Below, piece by piece: positions 1-5,443 of a DNA stretch of 8,368 nt. The notes beneath the pieces were generated by a model. The model was given only the letters and a program-made list of their open reading frames with translations. It had not been told where the DNA came from and did no database searches. How positions within the stretch are numbered: position 1 is the first letter of the stretch; each line of letters starts with the position of its first letter. The translations under genes were made by a program, and so were the position numbers. Origin of the DNA: Acidobacteriota bacterium (GTDB lineage Bacteria > Acidobacteriota > Vicinamibacteria > Vicinamibacterales > UBA2999). Where the stretch lies: positions 1-8,368 of the forward strand of contig JABFRY010000055.1 of NCBI GenBank assembly GCA_013140955.1. Direction: 5' to 3'.

Positions 1-906
1 GGCCTCGTGGTGTTCGAGGAACGCACCGGCGCCGAGCGCCTCGTGTGGTACGACCGCAACGGCCGCGAGCTGGGCGAAGTGGACGCGCCCACCGTCGTGC
101 ACAACCCGACGCTCTCGCCCGACGGCTCCTACCTGGTCGGCATGAGCGACGACCCCGAGCAGGGCGGCGTGTGGTTGCTCGACCTGGACCGCGGCACCGC
201 CAACCGCTTCGTATCGGACGGCACGATGCCCCTGCCCTCCCCCGACGGCACGCAGGTCGCCTATGCCTCGCGTCGCCGCGACGGCCGGATGGACCTCTAC
301 GTACGGCCGCGCCTGGGGGACGCGACGGCCGAGGAGGCGCTGCTGCAGTCCGACCGCCCGAAGTTCATCAACGACTGGTCGCGCGACGACCTCTACATCA
401 CCTATGGCACCACGAGCGCGGAGACCGGCGAAGACCTCTGGCTCCTGCCGCGGTTCGGCGATGCCCAGCCGATGCCCTATCTCACCTCGGAGGCCAACGA
501 GATGCAGGGCCGCATCTCGCCGGATGGCCGCTGGATGGCCTATGCGTCTGATGAATCCGGGCGCTGGGAGGTGTACGTGCAGGCCTTCCCCGGCACGGGT
601 CGGCGGCAGGTGGTGTCGGCCGGCCGCGGCGGCGCGCAGCCACAGTGGCGGCAGGACGGCCGGGAACTCTTCTACCTGTCTGCCGACCACACGCTCATGG
701 CGGTGCCGGTGACCGGGGGCGACGACCTGGGCATCGGCCGCCCCGTGCCGCTCTTCCGCTTCGAGCTGTCCGGCAGCATCAAGGACTATCGCCAGCACTA
801 CGCCGCCAGCCAGGACGGCCAGCGCTTCCTGGTGGATGCCGTCGAGGCGCCGGGCCTCACCAACATGACCGTGGTGGTCAACTGGCAGAGCCTGCTGGCG
901 CCGTAG
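1..906 (+). CDS. PD40/TolB-like beta-propeller protein, C-terminal part (5' end outside window)
   Basis: The frame is open from the first base and ends at TAG 904-906, so about 301 C-terminal residues are seen and the true start lies upstream. The GTG at 7 is only the first possible start inside the window. Beta-propeller blades are marked by repeated SPDG turns (LSPDG at 112-126, SPDG at 238-249, ISPDG at 514-528, and a variant QDG near 654) followed by strands such as VAYAS, WMAYAS and LFYLS. The last residues, VVVNWQSLLAP, resemble the usual end of acidobacterial proteins in which a Ser/Thr kinase and a membrane helix precede a TolB-like propeller. By that resemblance this is probably the extracytoplasmic sensor half of such a kinase, but no kinase motif lies in the window. 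It could instead be a stand-alone TolB-like protein. No clear terminator follows it before the tmRNA. Confidence 0.8.
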   Translation, partial: GLVVFEERTGAERLVWYDRNGRELGEVDAPTVVHNPTLSPDGSYLVGMSDDPEQGGVWLLDLDRGTANRFVSDGTMPLPSPDGTQVAYASRRRDGRMDLYVRPRLGDATAEEALLQSDRPKFINDWSRDDLYITYGTTSAETGEDLWLLPRFGDAQPMPYLTSEANEMQGRISPDGRWMAYASDESGRWEVYVQAFPGTGRRQVVSAGRGGAQPQWRQDGRELFYLSADHTLMAVPVTGGDDLGIGRPVPLFRFELSGSIKDYRQHYAASQDGQRFLVDAVEAPGLTNMTVVVNWQSLLAP

Positions 907-1024
907 GCAGGCGCGCCTCAGCATCGCCTCAGCGCCACATCGGCACCGCCGCAGCACCGTCTCGGCACCGTCTGAGGCCGCATCAGCACCAGGCCACGGC
1001 GGTACGCGCGAGGACGCGATCGTT

Positions 1025-1030
1025 TAGAAT
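1025..1030 (+). promoter_or_regulatory. Putative -10 box for tmRNA
   Basis: TAGAAT matches the TATAAT consensus at five of six positions and stands out in very GC-rich DNA. A start about seven bases downstream (near 1037) would give a precursor leader of about 46 nt before the mature tmRNA. No good TTGACA-like box is seen 16-18 bp upstream, so the promoter call rests on the -10 box and its position. Confidence 0.5.
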
Positions 1031-1036
1031 GATCGG

Positions 1037-1064
1037 GTGCCCGCATCCGCAGGGAGGCGGGCAC
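1037..1064 (+). other. Hairpin in the predicted pre-tmRNA leader
   Basis: GTGCCCGC (1037-1044) and GCGGGCAC (1057-1064) form a perfect 8-bp stem with a 12-nt purine-rich loop. It lies between the putative -10 box and the mature 5' end at 1083, so it would be transcribed at the very 5' end of the precursor. It has no U-tract, so it is not a normal terminator. It could protect or present the leader for RNase P and other 5' processing, but that role is inferred. Confidence 0.45.
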
Positions 1065-1173
1065 GCGCGACGACCACCTCCTGGGGGCGACATTGGCTTC
1101 GACGGGGGCGCGAAGTCGTGGGATGCATGCCGAGCACCATTAACTCGTAAATCTGATGGAACATCCGTTAACT

Positions 1174-1203
1174 GCGGATTCTCAGTACGCTCTCGCAGCC
1201 TAA
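1174..1203 (+). other. tmRNA tag-peptide reading frame (ADSQYALAA, stop TAA)
   Basis: After GTTAACT (1167-1173) the resume codon GCG opens a frame reading ADSQYALAA and ends at TAA 1201-1203. The YALAA ending is the degradation signal recognised by ClpXP and similar proteases. The tag has nine residues, one fewer than the ten of E. coli (ANDENYALAA), and the middle residues differ. A second TAA at 1205-1207 is one base out of frame and would not act as a back-up stop. Confidence 0.88.
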
Positions 1204-1414
1204 TTAAGCTGTGAGCATCTGCCCTGACCTCGCCTGGTGGTTGGGGGTCAGATGTCATAAAACAGGCTGGTTCCCGGATGGCGGCTCGGCGTCCGGGGGC
1301 GAGATTTTCCGGGTCTGGCGCCTGGCGGTTCTGGCCGCTTCCACACGTCGGGCGCGAGACAACAGAAGCGGACACGCATGTAGAGTCCTGCGAGGCCGTG
1401 CTTTCGGACGCGGG

Positions 1415-1437
1415 TTCGACTCCCGCCGCCTCCACCA
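1415..1437 (+). other. Probable att core at the tmRNA 3' end
   Basis: Many tyrosine-recombinase elements integrate at the T-loop to CCA part of ssrA and restore the 3' end of the gene. Here the segment is directly followed by the remnant of such a recombinase, whose stop codon is 10 bases away. I saw no full second copy of this segment in the window. The only candidate partner is the short match CCACCATT at 1891-1898. The exact att core cannot be fixed from one copy. Confidence 0.45.
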
Positions 1438-1446
1438 TTCACCTGT

Positions 1447-1477
1447 TCTACCGAGAGGGTTTCACGATCTCGGTAGA
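1447..1477. terminator. Strong inverted repeat after ssrA, possible terminator
   Basis: TCTACCGAGA (1447-1456) and TCTCGGTAGA (1468-1477) form a perfect 10-bp stem with an 11-nt loop, starting nine bases after the tmRNA CCA. Its position fits a tmRNA 3' terminator or a processing hairpin. No T-run follows on either strand, so intrinsic termination is uncertain. The left arm contains the stop codon of the recombinase remnant (1448-1450), so it may instead have arrived with the element. Confidence 0.4.
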
Positions 1478-1793
1478 TCCCGTTGCCAGCATGTTGCCGA
1501 CGCCTGCTGCCGCCGGCGGTAGGGCTGCGCCTGTTCTCGACGCATCGAGCAGCCGGATCGCCCCTTCAACCGGCACCGGACTCAGGTGCATGTATCGCTG
1601 CGTCGTCTTCAGGTCCTGGTGCCCAGCCAGTTCCTGAATCGCGCGCCGGTGCGCCCCGCACCGCCAGACATGAGCGGCACGTGTGCCGCAGGATGTGGAC
1701 ACCACCCGCGGGTGACCGCGACGGGCCGCGTGCCGCACGAGGACTTGCACCACCTTCTGCGTGAGCGGACGTCCCTGGTCGTCTGACACGCCC
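1448..1793 (-). pseudogene. Tyrosine recombinase (integrase) C-terminal remnant, frameshifted
   Basis: Three consecutive pieces on the minus strand together read as the catalytic C-terminus of a phage/XerCD-type integrase. Frame A, about 1793-1707, gives DDQGRPLTQKVVQVLVRHAA. Frame B, about 1706-1649, gives HILRHTC (the His-x-x-Arg box, 1697-1677) and RGAPAR. The reading then returns to frame A with AIQELAGHQDL (from 1642), TTQRYMHLSP with the catalytic Tyr at 1592-1594, and a normal-looking tail ending in TAG at 1450-1448. The second shift is in a GCGCGCG run and looks like loss of one CG dinucleotide. The first-Arg box and the N-terminal core-binding domain are absent, so it cannot make an active enzyme. 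Its position against ssrA suggests it once moved an element into that gene. Confidence is high for the family and lower for the upstream limit. Confidence 0.88.
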
Positions 1794-1954
1794 GCGGTCC
1801 CGGTTGAGTTCTTCGATTCGGAATACGGAGAGGGCGAGGCCACCGCGCACGCGCGAAGGGACATCCGGGCACAATTGAAGCCCCGGTCGGCCACCATTGC
1901 AATTCGCTGAGGCGACTTCGACCGTCCCGGCCGAATGGCGCGGCTGGGCGTCGG
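1794..1954. other. Intergenic stretch between the integrase remnant and the hydrolase gene
   Basis: I see no gene here. Minus-strand translations give no clear continuation of the integrase, although a run reading RIEELNRDRGRV could be a badly worn trace of the first-Arg region. That match is too weak to claim. The stretch contains CCACCATT at 1891-1898, which matches the last bases of ssrA and the two after it (1432-1439). Confidence 0.4.
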
Positions 1955-1960
1955 TAGACT
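1955..1960 (+). promoter_or_regulatory. Putative -10 box giving a leaderless mRNA
   Basis: TAGACT (TAnnnT type) ends six bases before the ATG at 1967. Transcription starting at the normal distance would begin at or next to the start codon, giving a leaderless mRNA. In agreement, no Shine-Dalgarno sequence is seen before this ATG. No convincing -35 box is visible. Confidence 0.4.
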
Positions 1961-1966
1961 GCAGAC

Positions 1967-3289
1967 ATGGGACACATCCTCTTCGCGGCGGCCCTCCTCT
2001 CGCTGACCTTTCAGGCGGACCCGCTGGCCCCGCTGGCCGCAGAGACGCGCGTGCTCGTCGAGCAGCTGCTGACCGGCAACGCGGCCCCGCTGGCGAGACG
2101 CTTCGACCAGCGGATGGCGGAGGCCCTGTCGCGACCGCAGTTGGAGCAGACAGTCACGGGCGTCCGCCAACAAGCGGGCGCCTTCCGAGCCGTCACCGGG
2201 ACCCGCTCCATGTCGCGCGACGGCATCCGCGTGGTGGTGGTGACGTGCGAATTTGCCGCCGGACCAGTCGAGGTCAGCGTGGCCTGGGACGACAACAACC
2301 GCGTGGTCGGGCTGAACATGCGGCCGGCGCCCCTCCCACCATCGGACGACGCGCCAGCGGCCTACGTCGCTCGGGAACGCTTCACCGAGTCGGAGGTCAC
2401 CGTGGACGCCGGTGGCTGGCCGCTGGGTGGCACCCTGTCGATGCCTGTCGGCGATGGTCCGTTCCCCGGCGTGGTGCTGGTGCACGGCTCGGGCCCGTCC
2501 GACCGCGACGCCACTCTTGGTCCAAACCGTCCATTCCGCGATCTGGCCTGGGGCCTCGCCTCGCGAGGCATTGCCGTGCTTCGCTACGACAAACGCACGC
2601 TCACTCACCGCGCGCGCCTGGCGACGGCCAGCGACTTCACGGTGAAGGAGGAGACGGTAGACGATGCGTTGGCGGCGGTGGCGCTGCTGCGGAAGACCCG
2701 TGGCGTTCGCGCAGACCGTGTGTTCGTCGCCGGCCACAGCCTGGGCGGCATGCTGGCACCGCGAATGGGCGTTGCGGACCCGGCGCTCGGAGGCCTGATT
2801 GTGCTGGCCGGCGCGGTGCGCCCGCTCGCGGACACCATGCTCTCGCAGGTGCGCTATCTCGCCGCGCTCGACGGGAACATCTCAGATGAGGAGGCGAAGC
2901 AGATCGCCAGCGCCGAAGCGCTGGTGCAACGCGCGCGGACGCTGAAGCCGGGCGATCCGCCGCTCACGGGTGCGCTGGCCAGCGGCCCGGCCTCCTACGT
3001 GCTCGACCTGAGGGGCTACCACCCGCCGACGGCCGCTCGCGACCTGAAGATGCCACTGCTCGTCCTGCAGGGCGAACGTGACTACCAGGTGACGATGACC
3101 GACTTCGCGGAGTGGCGAGCGGCGCTGGCAGGGCGCGGGGACGGGACGCACCTGGTGTCGTATCCCACGCTCAATCACATGTTCATGAGCGGATCCGGCG
3201 CCAGCTCGCCAGCGGAGTACCGCACCCCTGGACATGTCGATGGGGCGGTAGTGGCCGACATCGCGGCGTGGGTGGCCGGGCGGCGATAG
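1967..3289 (+). CDS. Secreted DUF3887-alpha/beta hydrolase (esterase/peptidase-like)
   Basis: This is a 440-residue protein. Residues 1-17 form a short signal peptide (hydrophobic ILFAAALLSLTF, then QA). Residues about 20-118 look like a DUF3887 domain, a fold often found before such hydrolases. From about 140 an alpha/beta-hydrolase domain follows, with oxyanion motif HGSGP (173-177), nucleophile elbow GHSLGG (Ser258), acid in GERD (Asp372) and base in LNHMF (His404). The triad is therefore complete and the protein should be an active serine hydrolase, probably on small esters or peptides in the periplasm. The substrate cannot be read from the sequence. ATG 1967 was chosen because the signal peptide starts there and a -10-like TAGACT lies just upstream. 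It stands alone: the integrase scar is upstream and the next gene is convergent, ending 93 bp away. Confidence 0.9.
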   Translation: MGHILFAAALLSLTFQADPLAPLAAETRVLVEQLLTGNAAPLARRFDQRMAEALSRPQLEQTVTGVRQQAGAFRAVTGTRSMSRDGIRVVVVTCEFAAGPVEVSVAWDDNNRVVGLNMRPAPLPPSDDAPAAYVARERFTESEVTVDAGGWPLGGTLSMPVGDGPFPGVVLVHGSGPSDRDATLGPNRPFRDLAWGLASRGIAVLRYDKRTLTHRARLATASDFTVKEETVDDALAAVALLRKTRGVRADRVFVAGHSLGGMLAPRMGVADPALGGLIVLAGAVRPLADTMLSQVRYLAALDGNISDEEAKQIASAEALVQRARTLKPGDPPLTGALASGPASYVLDLRGYHPPTAARDLKMPLLVLQGERDYQVTMTDFAEWRAALAGRGDGTHLVSYPTLNHMFMSGSGASSPAEYRTPGHVDGAVVADIAAWVAGRR

Positions 3290-3382
3290 CGCGCTGTTGC
3301 ACGGGGATCTACTGAACGCGCAATATGCCGACGACTCTGGCGCTCAGCAATCCTCCTGGGTCAGTAAGGGCCCTGTCGCGTC

Positions 3383-5005
3383 TCAGCGGCCCGCAAGACC
3401 GCCCGGCGTCCGGCACACGTAGCTGCCGGCCTGCATGGGGTCGCCCTGGCCCCGGTACTCCGCGCGCTGCGGGAAGGCACACACCAGGAGCTGCCGGTCC
3501 ACCTGCCCGTTGGTCCGGTGCTCCACCGTGAACTGCTCGGGCGCCTGTCCCGTCTCGCGCCACCGCGTGAGGATGGCCATGGGGTCGAACGCGTAGCCGT
3601 TGGGCGGCGGGGCGGTGCGGTCGTAGGGGCGGTTCCCGTTTCCCGGCGTGTGCCCCATGCCGGGGATCATGAAGAGGCGCACGGCCCTGTCGGCGTCGGC
3701 CCCGGCCGTTTCGACCACCTGTGTGTAGTACTCGATCGGGTACAGCGGCGACATGTTGTCGTTCCAGCCGTTGTAGAAGAGGATGCGCCCACCGCGGCGG
3801 ATGAACGGCCGAAGGTCGGTTTCGACGGCGTTCACCGCCGACACTTCCGGGCGGTCGGCGAGCGCGACGTCGGCGTCGTAGTTGATGCGCCGGTTCGCCC
3901 AGTCGAGCGCGGGGTCTCGGAACACCACGTACTTGAAGTAGTTGGCCGCGAAGTCGGCGGCCGGCAGCTCCGGGCTCGGGTTGAGGAGCGCCGGGTTCCA
4001 TTCCCCGCCTGGCAGCAGCTCGGGATAGAGCACCTCTCCCGTTCGCGCGTGCCGCACGGGCGCGTAGAGGGCCTGGACCGCGCGCACCTGCCCGGGCGTG
4101 AGGCAGTCGGTGCGGCGACTGTCGCTGCAGACCAGCGTCTGCGGATCGAAGCGACACTCACGCGGGTCGTGGAGCAGCGAGTCCTGCACACCGTCGTTCA
4201 GGTCGCAGGCGGCGAGGACGCCGGCGTTGAGCGTGCGCAGCGCCGCCTGGTCGAACGCGCTGTCGGGCGAGGCGTGCGTGGCCTGCCAGGCGGCCATCTG
4301 CGCGAAGGTGAACCGCGAGTGATGGTTCGTCACGCCACCCGCGGCAATGCCGTCGTAGTCCTCCGGGTAGAGCGCGATGTTCTTCAGGCCCTGCCGCGTG
4401 GCGCCGCCCGTGAGGTTCCAGTAGGAGTAGCGTGGAGGGCCTCCGTAGTACCGGCGAATCAGGTCTTTCGCCTTCACCGTCGTCTCGTGCCAGGCCCGAT
4501 GGTTCCAGTCCGTGAGCGCCTCCGGGTTGAGGAGGAAGGCGGCGCGTGCCGTGCCGTCGCCACCCGCATCGGTCGTCGCGGTGGCGTACCCGTCGCGCAC
4601 CGCCGCGGCCAGCGTCGCCGGGTCCATCGTCCCGCCGAAAAAGGCGAATCCATCGGCACGGAAGTCCTGGTTCCAGGTGGTCTCGGGCAGCCACGCCTCG
4701 AAGCGGATGCTCGTGGCGCTGCTCGTCTGCACCTCCCCCTTCACCTCGCAGAACCCAGGCAGGTCGGCGTAGGCCTCCGGTGGCAGCGCCCTGAGCCGCG
4801 TCTCGCCCGGTGCGGCCTCGGCCGTCCAGGTGGGCGTGTAGCGACCGGCGGGCACGAGCCGCGCCGACGTCACCCGTCCGTTGTCCCACCGAACCGACGA
4901 GAGATCCGCGCACGCGGTCCGCAGCTGTGCTTCGACGGAGCCGTCGCCCTGCATGGCCCACAGACCCGCGGTGACGGCCGCGACACCCAACACCCGTCTC
5001 ACCAC
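3383..5005 (-). CDS. Tannase/feruloyl esterase family protein lacking the catalytic Ser and disulfide
   Basis: The 540-residue exported protein starts with a signal peptide (VLGVAAVTAGLWAM, likely cut after VEA at 24-26) and aligns by eye along its length with the tannase/MHETase family (PF07519). Family features seen are the TDAGG loop (145-149), HETTVKAKDLI (173-183), RYPED-like LYPEDYDGI (212-220), the calcium-site-like DLNDGVQD (268-275), Asp416 in NGWND and GMGH (His452). The family nucleophile motif NGCSTGGRQG is here NLTGGATRQG (197-206): the Cys-Ser pair is Thr199-Gly200. The paired Cys after the His is Thr453. It therefore lacks the known triad and its linked disulfide, and is probably a binding pseudoenzyme or has altered chemistry. 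The start is GTG 5005, or the GTG three bases on, preceded by AAAGGGGG (5017-5010). Divergent from the BKACE gene. Confidence 0.9.
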   Translation of the reverse strand: MVRRVLGVAAVTAGLWAMQGDGSVEAQLRTACADLSSVRWDNGRVTSARLVPAGRYTPTWTAEAAPGETRLRALPPEAYADLPGFCEVKGEVQTSSATSIRFEAWLPETTWNQDFRADGFAFFGGTMDPATLAAAVRDGYATATTDAGGDGTARAAFLLNPEALTDWNHRAWHETTVKAKDLIRRYYGGPPRYSYWNLTGGATRQGLKNIALYPEDYDGIAAGGVTNHHSRFTFAQMAAWQATHASPDSAFDQAALRTLNAGVLAACDLNDGVQDSLLHDPRECRFDPQTLVCSDSRRTDCLTPGQVRAVQALYAPVRHARTGEVLYPELLPGGEWNPALLNPSPELPAADFAANYFKYVVFRDPALDWANRRINYDADVALADRPEVSAVNAVETDLRPFIRRGGRILFYNGWNDNMSPLYPIEYYTQVVETAGADADRAVRLFMIPGMGHTPGNGNRPYDRTAPPPNGYAFDPMAILTRWRETGQAPEQFTVEHRTNGQVDRQLLVCAFPQRAEYRGQGDPMQAGSYVCRTPGGLAGR

Positions 5006-5172
5006 CGTTCCCCCTTTCGCCCCTGGCCGCCGGCCGGACCCGTTCCTCGCGCTGGCGCCGTCGCCGCATGCACCGACAGCGGCAGCGGCCCCGAGCCGCG
5101 CACGAGCACGGCCAGCAGCAGCGCGACGGTGTCACGTGCCTCTCGTTGTCCTCGCGTGTCCAACTGCCGCAC
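4999..5172 (-). CDS. Possible small ORF (57 aa) overlapping the tannase-family start
   Basis: A minus-strand frame from GTG 5172-5170 ends at a TGA (5001-4999) that overlaps the second candidate GTG of the tannase homologue as GTGA, the arrangement used for translational coupling. It has one hydrophobic run (TVALLLAVLV) and mainly G/C third positions in its last two-thirds. I do not recognise it. The upstream part has mixed third positions, there is no strong ribosome site, and chance open frames are frequent in this DNA. It may be only 5' leader. Confidence 0.18.
   Translation of the reverse strand: MRQLDTRGQREARDTVALLLAVLVRGSGPLPLSVHAATAPARGTGPAGGQGRKGERW
5010..5017 (-). promoter_or_regulatory. 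Purine-rich ribosome binding site of the tannase-family gene
   Basis: On the minus strand AAAGGGGG lies four bases before GTG 5005 and seven bases before GTG 5002. The spacing slightly favours the second GTG, which would shorten the protein by one residue. No other start gives the complete signal peptide. Confidence 0.5.
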
Positions 5173-5219
5173 GTCGGGCGCGTGGCGTTGCTCCGTGGCG
5201 ACCGTCGAGGCCCGCGCTC

Positions 5220-5248
5220 ACGATAGGCCGCAAGGCAGTGTCGGTCAA
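5220..5248 (-). promoter_or_regulatory. Sigma70-like promoter for the tannase-family gene
   Basis: On the minus strand TTGACC (5248-5243) and TATCGT (5225-5220) are 17 bp apart, matching the -35 consensus at five and the -10 consensus at four of six positions. Transcription would start near 5213, leaving a leader of about 208 nt. The -35 box is one copy of the tandem repeat at 5231-5302, so a protein bound to the repeat could act directly on this promoter. Confidence 0.45.
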
Positions 5249-5302
5249 GGCGGTGGGTCAAGGCAGTGTTGGTCAAGCAGTGTGGGTCAAGGCGGTGTCG
5301 GG
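5231..5302. repeat. Degenerate tandem repeat, five 13-15-bp units with GGTCAA
   Basis: The units are CAAGGCAGTGTCGGT (5231-5245), CAAGGCGGTGGGT (5246-5258), CAAGGCAGTGTTGGT (5259-5273), CAAGCAGTGTGGGT (5274-5287) and CAAGGCGGTGTCGGG (5288-5302). GGTCAA therefore occurs at 5243, 5256, 5271 and 5285, with a stray copy at 5369. Length differences of one or two bases between units are typical of a minisatellite. The array lies between two outward-facing promoter-like sequences, so it may also serve as an operator. Confidence 0.85.
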
Positions 5303-5307
5303 CGCAT

Positions 5308-5337
5308 TTGACACCGGCACGGGCCGAGCCATACCGT
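5308..5337 (+). promoter_or_regulatory. Possible promoter for the BKACE gene
   Basis: A perfect TTGACA (5308-5313) is followed after 18 bp by TACCGT (5332-5337), a weak -10 box keeping only the TA...T positions. A start near 5344 would give a leader of about 100 nt before ATG 5444. Together with the minus-strand promoter at 5220-5248 it forms a divergent pair around the tandem repeat. Confidence 0.35.
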
Positions 5338-5443
5338 GAGCCCGCGGCATGCTCCGCACCGCGCGTGCGGTCAAGGAACACAGCCGCTGCGTGACGGAGC
5401 CCCGCTCCCTGCAGTCCACCGATCCTGTTGGGACACCCGAGCC

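Larger units (their letters stand above)
1083..1437 (+). ncRNA. ssrA: tmRNA (transfer-messenger RNA), one-piece, complete
   Basis: This RNA rescues stalled ribosomes: it is charged with alanine, works with SmpB and tags the nascent peptide for proteolysis. The 5' end (GGGGGCG, 1083-1089) pairs over seven base pairs with CGCCTCC (1427-1433), followed by discriminator A1434 and encoded CCA (1435-1437). The third pair is G1085-U1431, the alanyl-tRNA synthetase identity element. The T arm is GCGGG (1410-1414), loop TTCGACT (1415-1421) and CCCGC (1422-1426). The conserved 5' TTCGACGGGG segment and the GCATGCCGAG segment are present. The length of 355 nt fits the family. The tag frame starts at GCG 1174 and stops at TAA 1201-1203. 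The intervening GC-rich region should hold the pseudoknots, which I did not fold in full. The 3' end abuts a recombinase remnant, which makes it a likely integration site. Confidence 0.97.

Noticed and set aside
915..978. Terminator for the beta-propeller gene (GCCTCAG 915-921 with CTGAGGC 972-978)
   Set aside because: The arms are 50 bases apart, the left arm is duplicated at 926-932, and there is no T-run. It is more likely chance in a low-complexity C/G-rich spacer that also repeats TCGGCACCG (940-948, 962-970).
1794..2737. Upstream part of a 429-codon minus-strand frame containing the integrase tail
   Set aside because: Only the part below about 1793 resembles a recombinase. The part above 1967 is antisense to the hydrolase gene.
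3290..3382. Bidirectional terminator between the convergent genes
   Set aside because: I found only short 5-bp complementarities and no stem with a T-tract on either strand.
5231..5302. CRISPR array
   Set aside because: The units are 13-15 bp, directly adjacent and imperfect, with no spacers and no cas genes nearby.
3518..5311. 597-codon plus-strand open frame
   Set aside because: It is the antisense shadow of the tannase-family gene, whose motifs and signal peptide are clear. Its composition is Arg/Val/Gly-rich with no domain.
5336..5443. N-terminal extension of the BKACE gene from GTG 5336
   Set aside because: The added 36 residues show no family similarity and the GTG overlaps the putative -10 box. 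Conserved sequence starts at ATG 5444.
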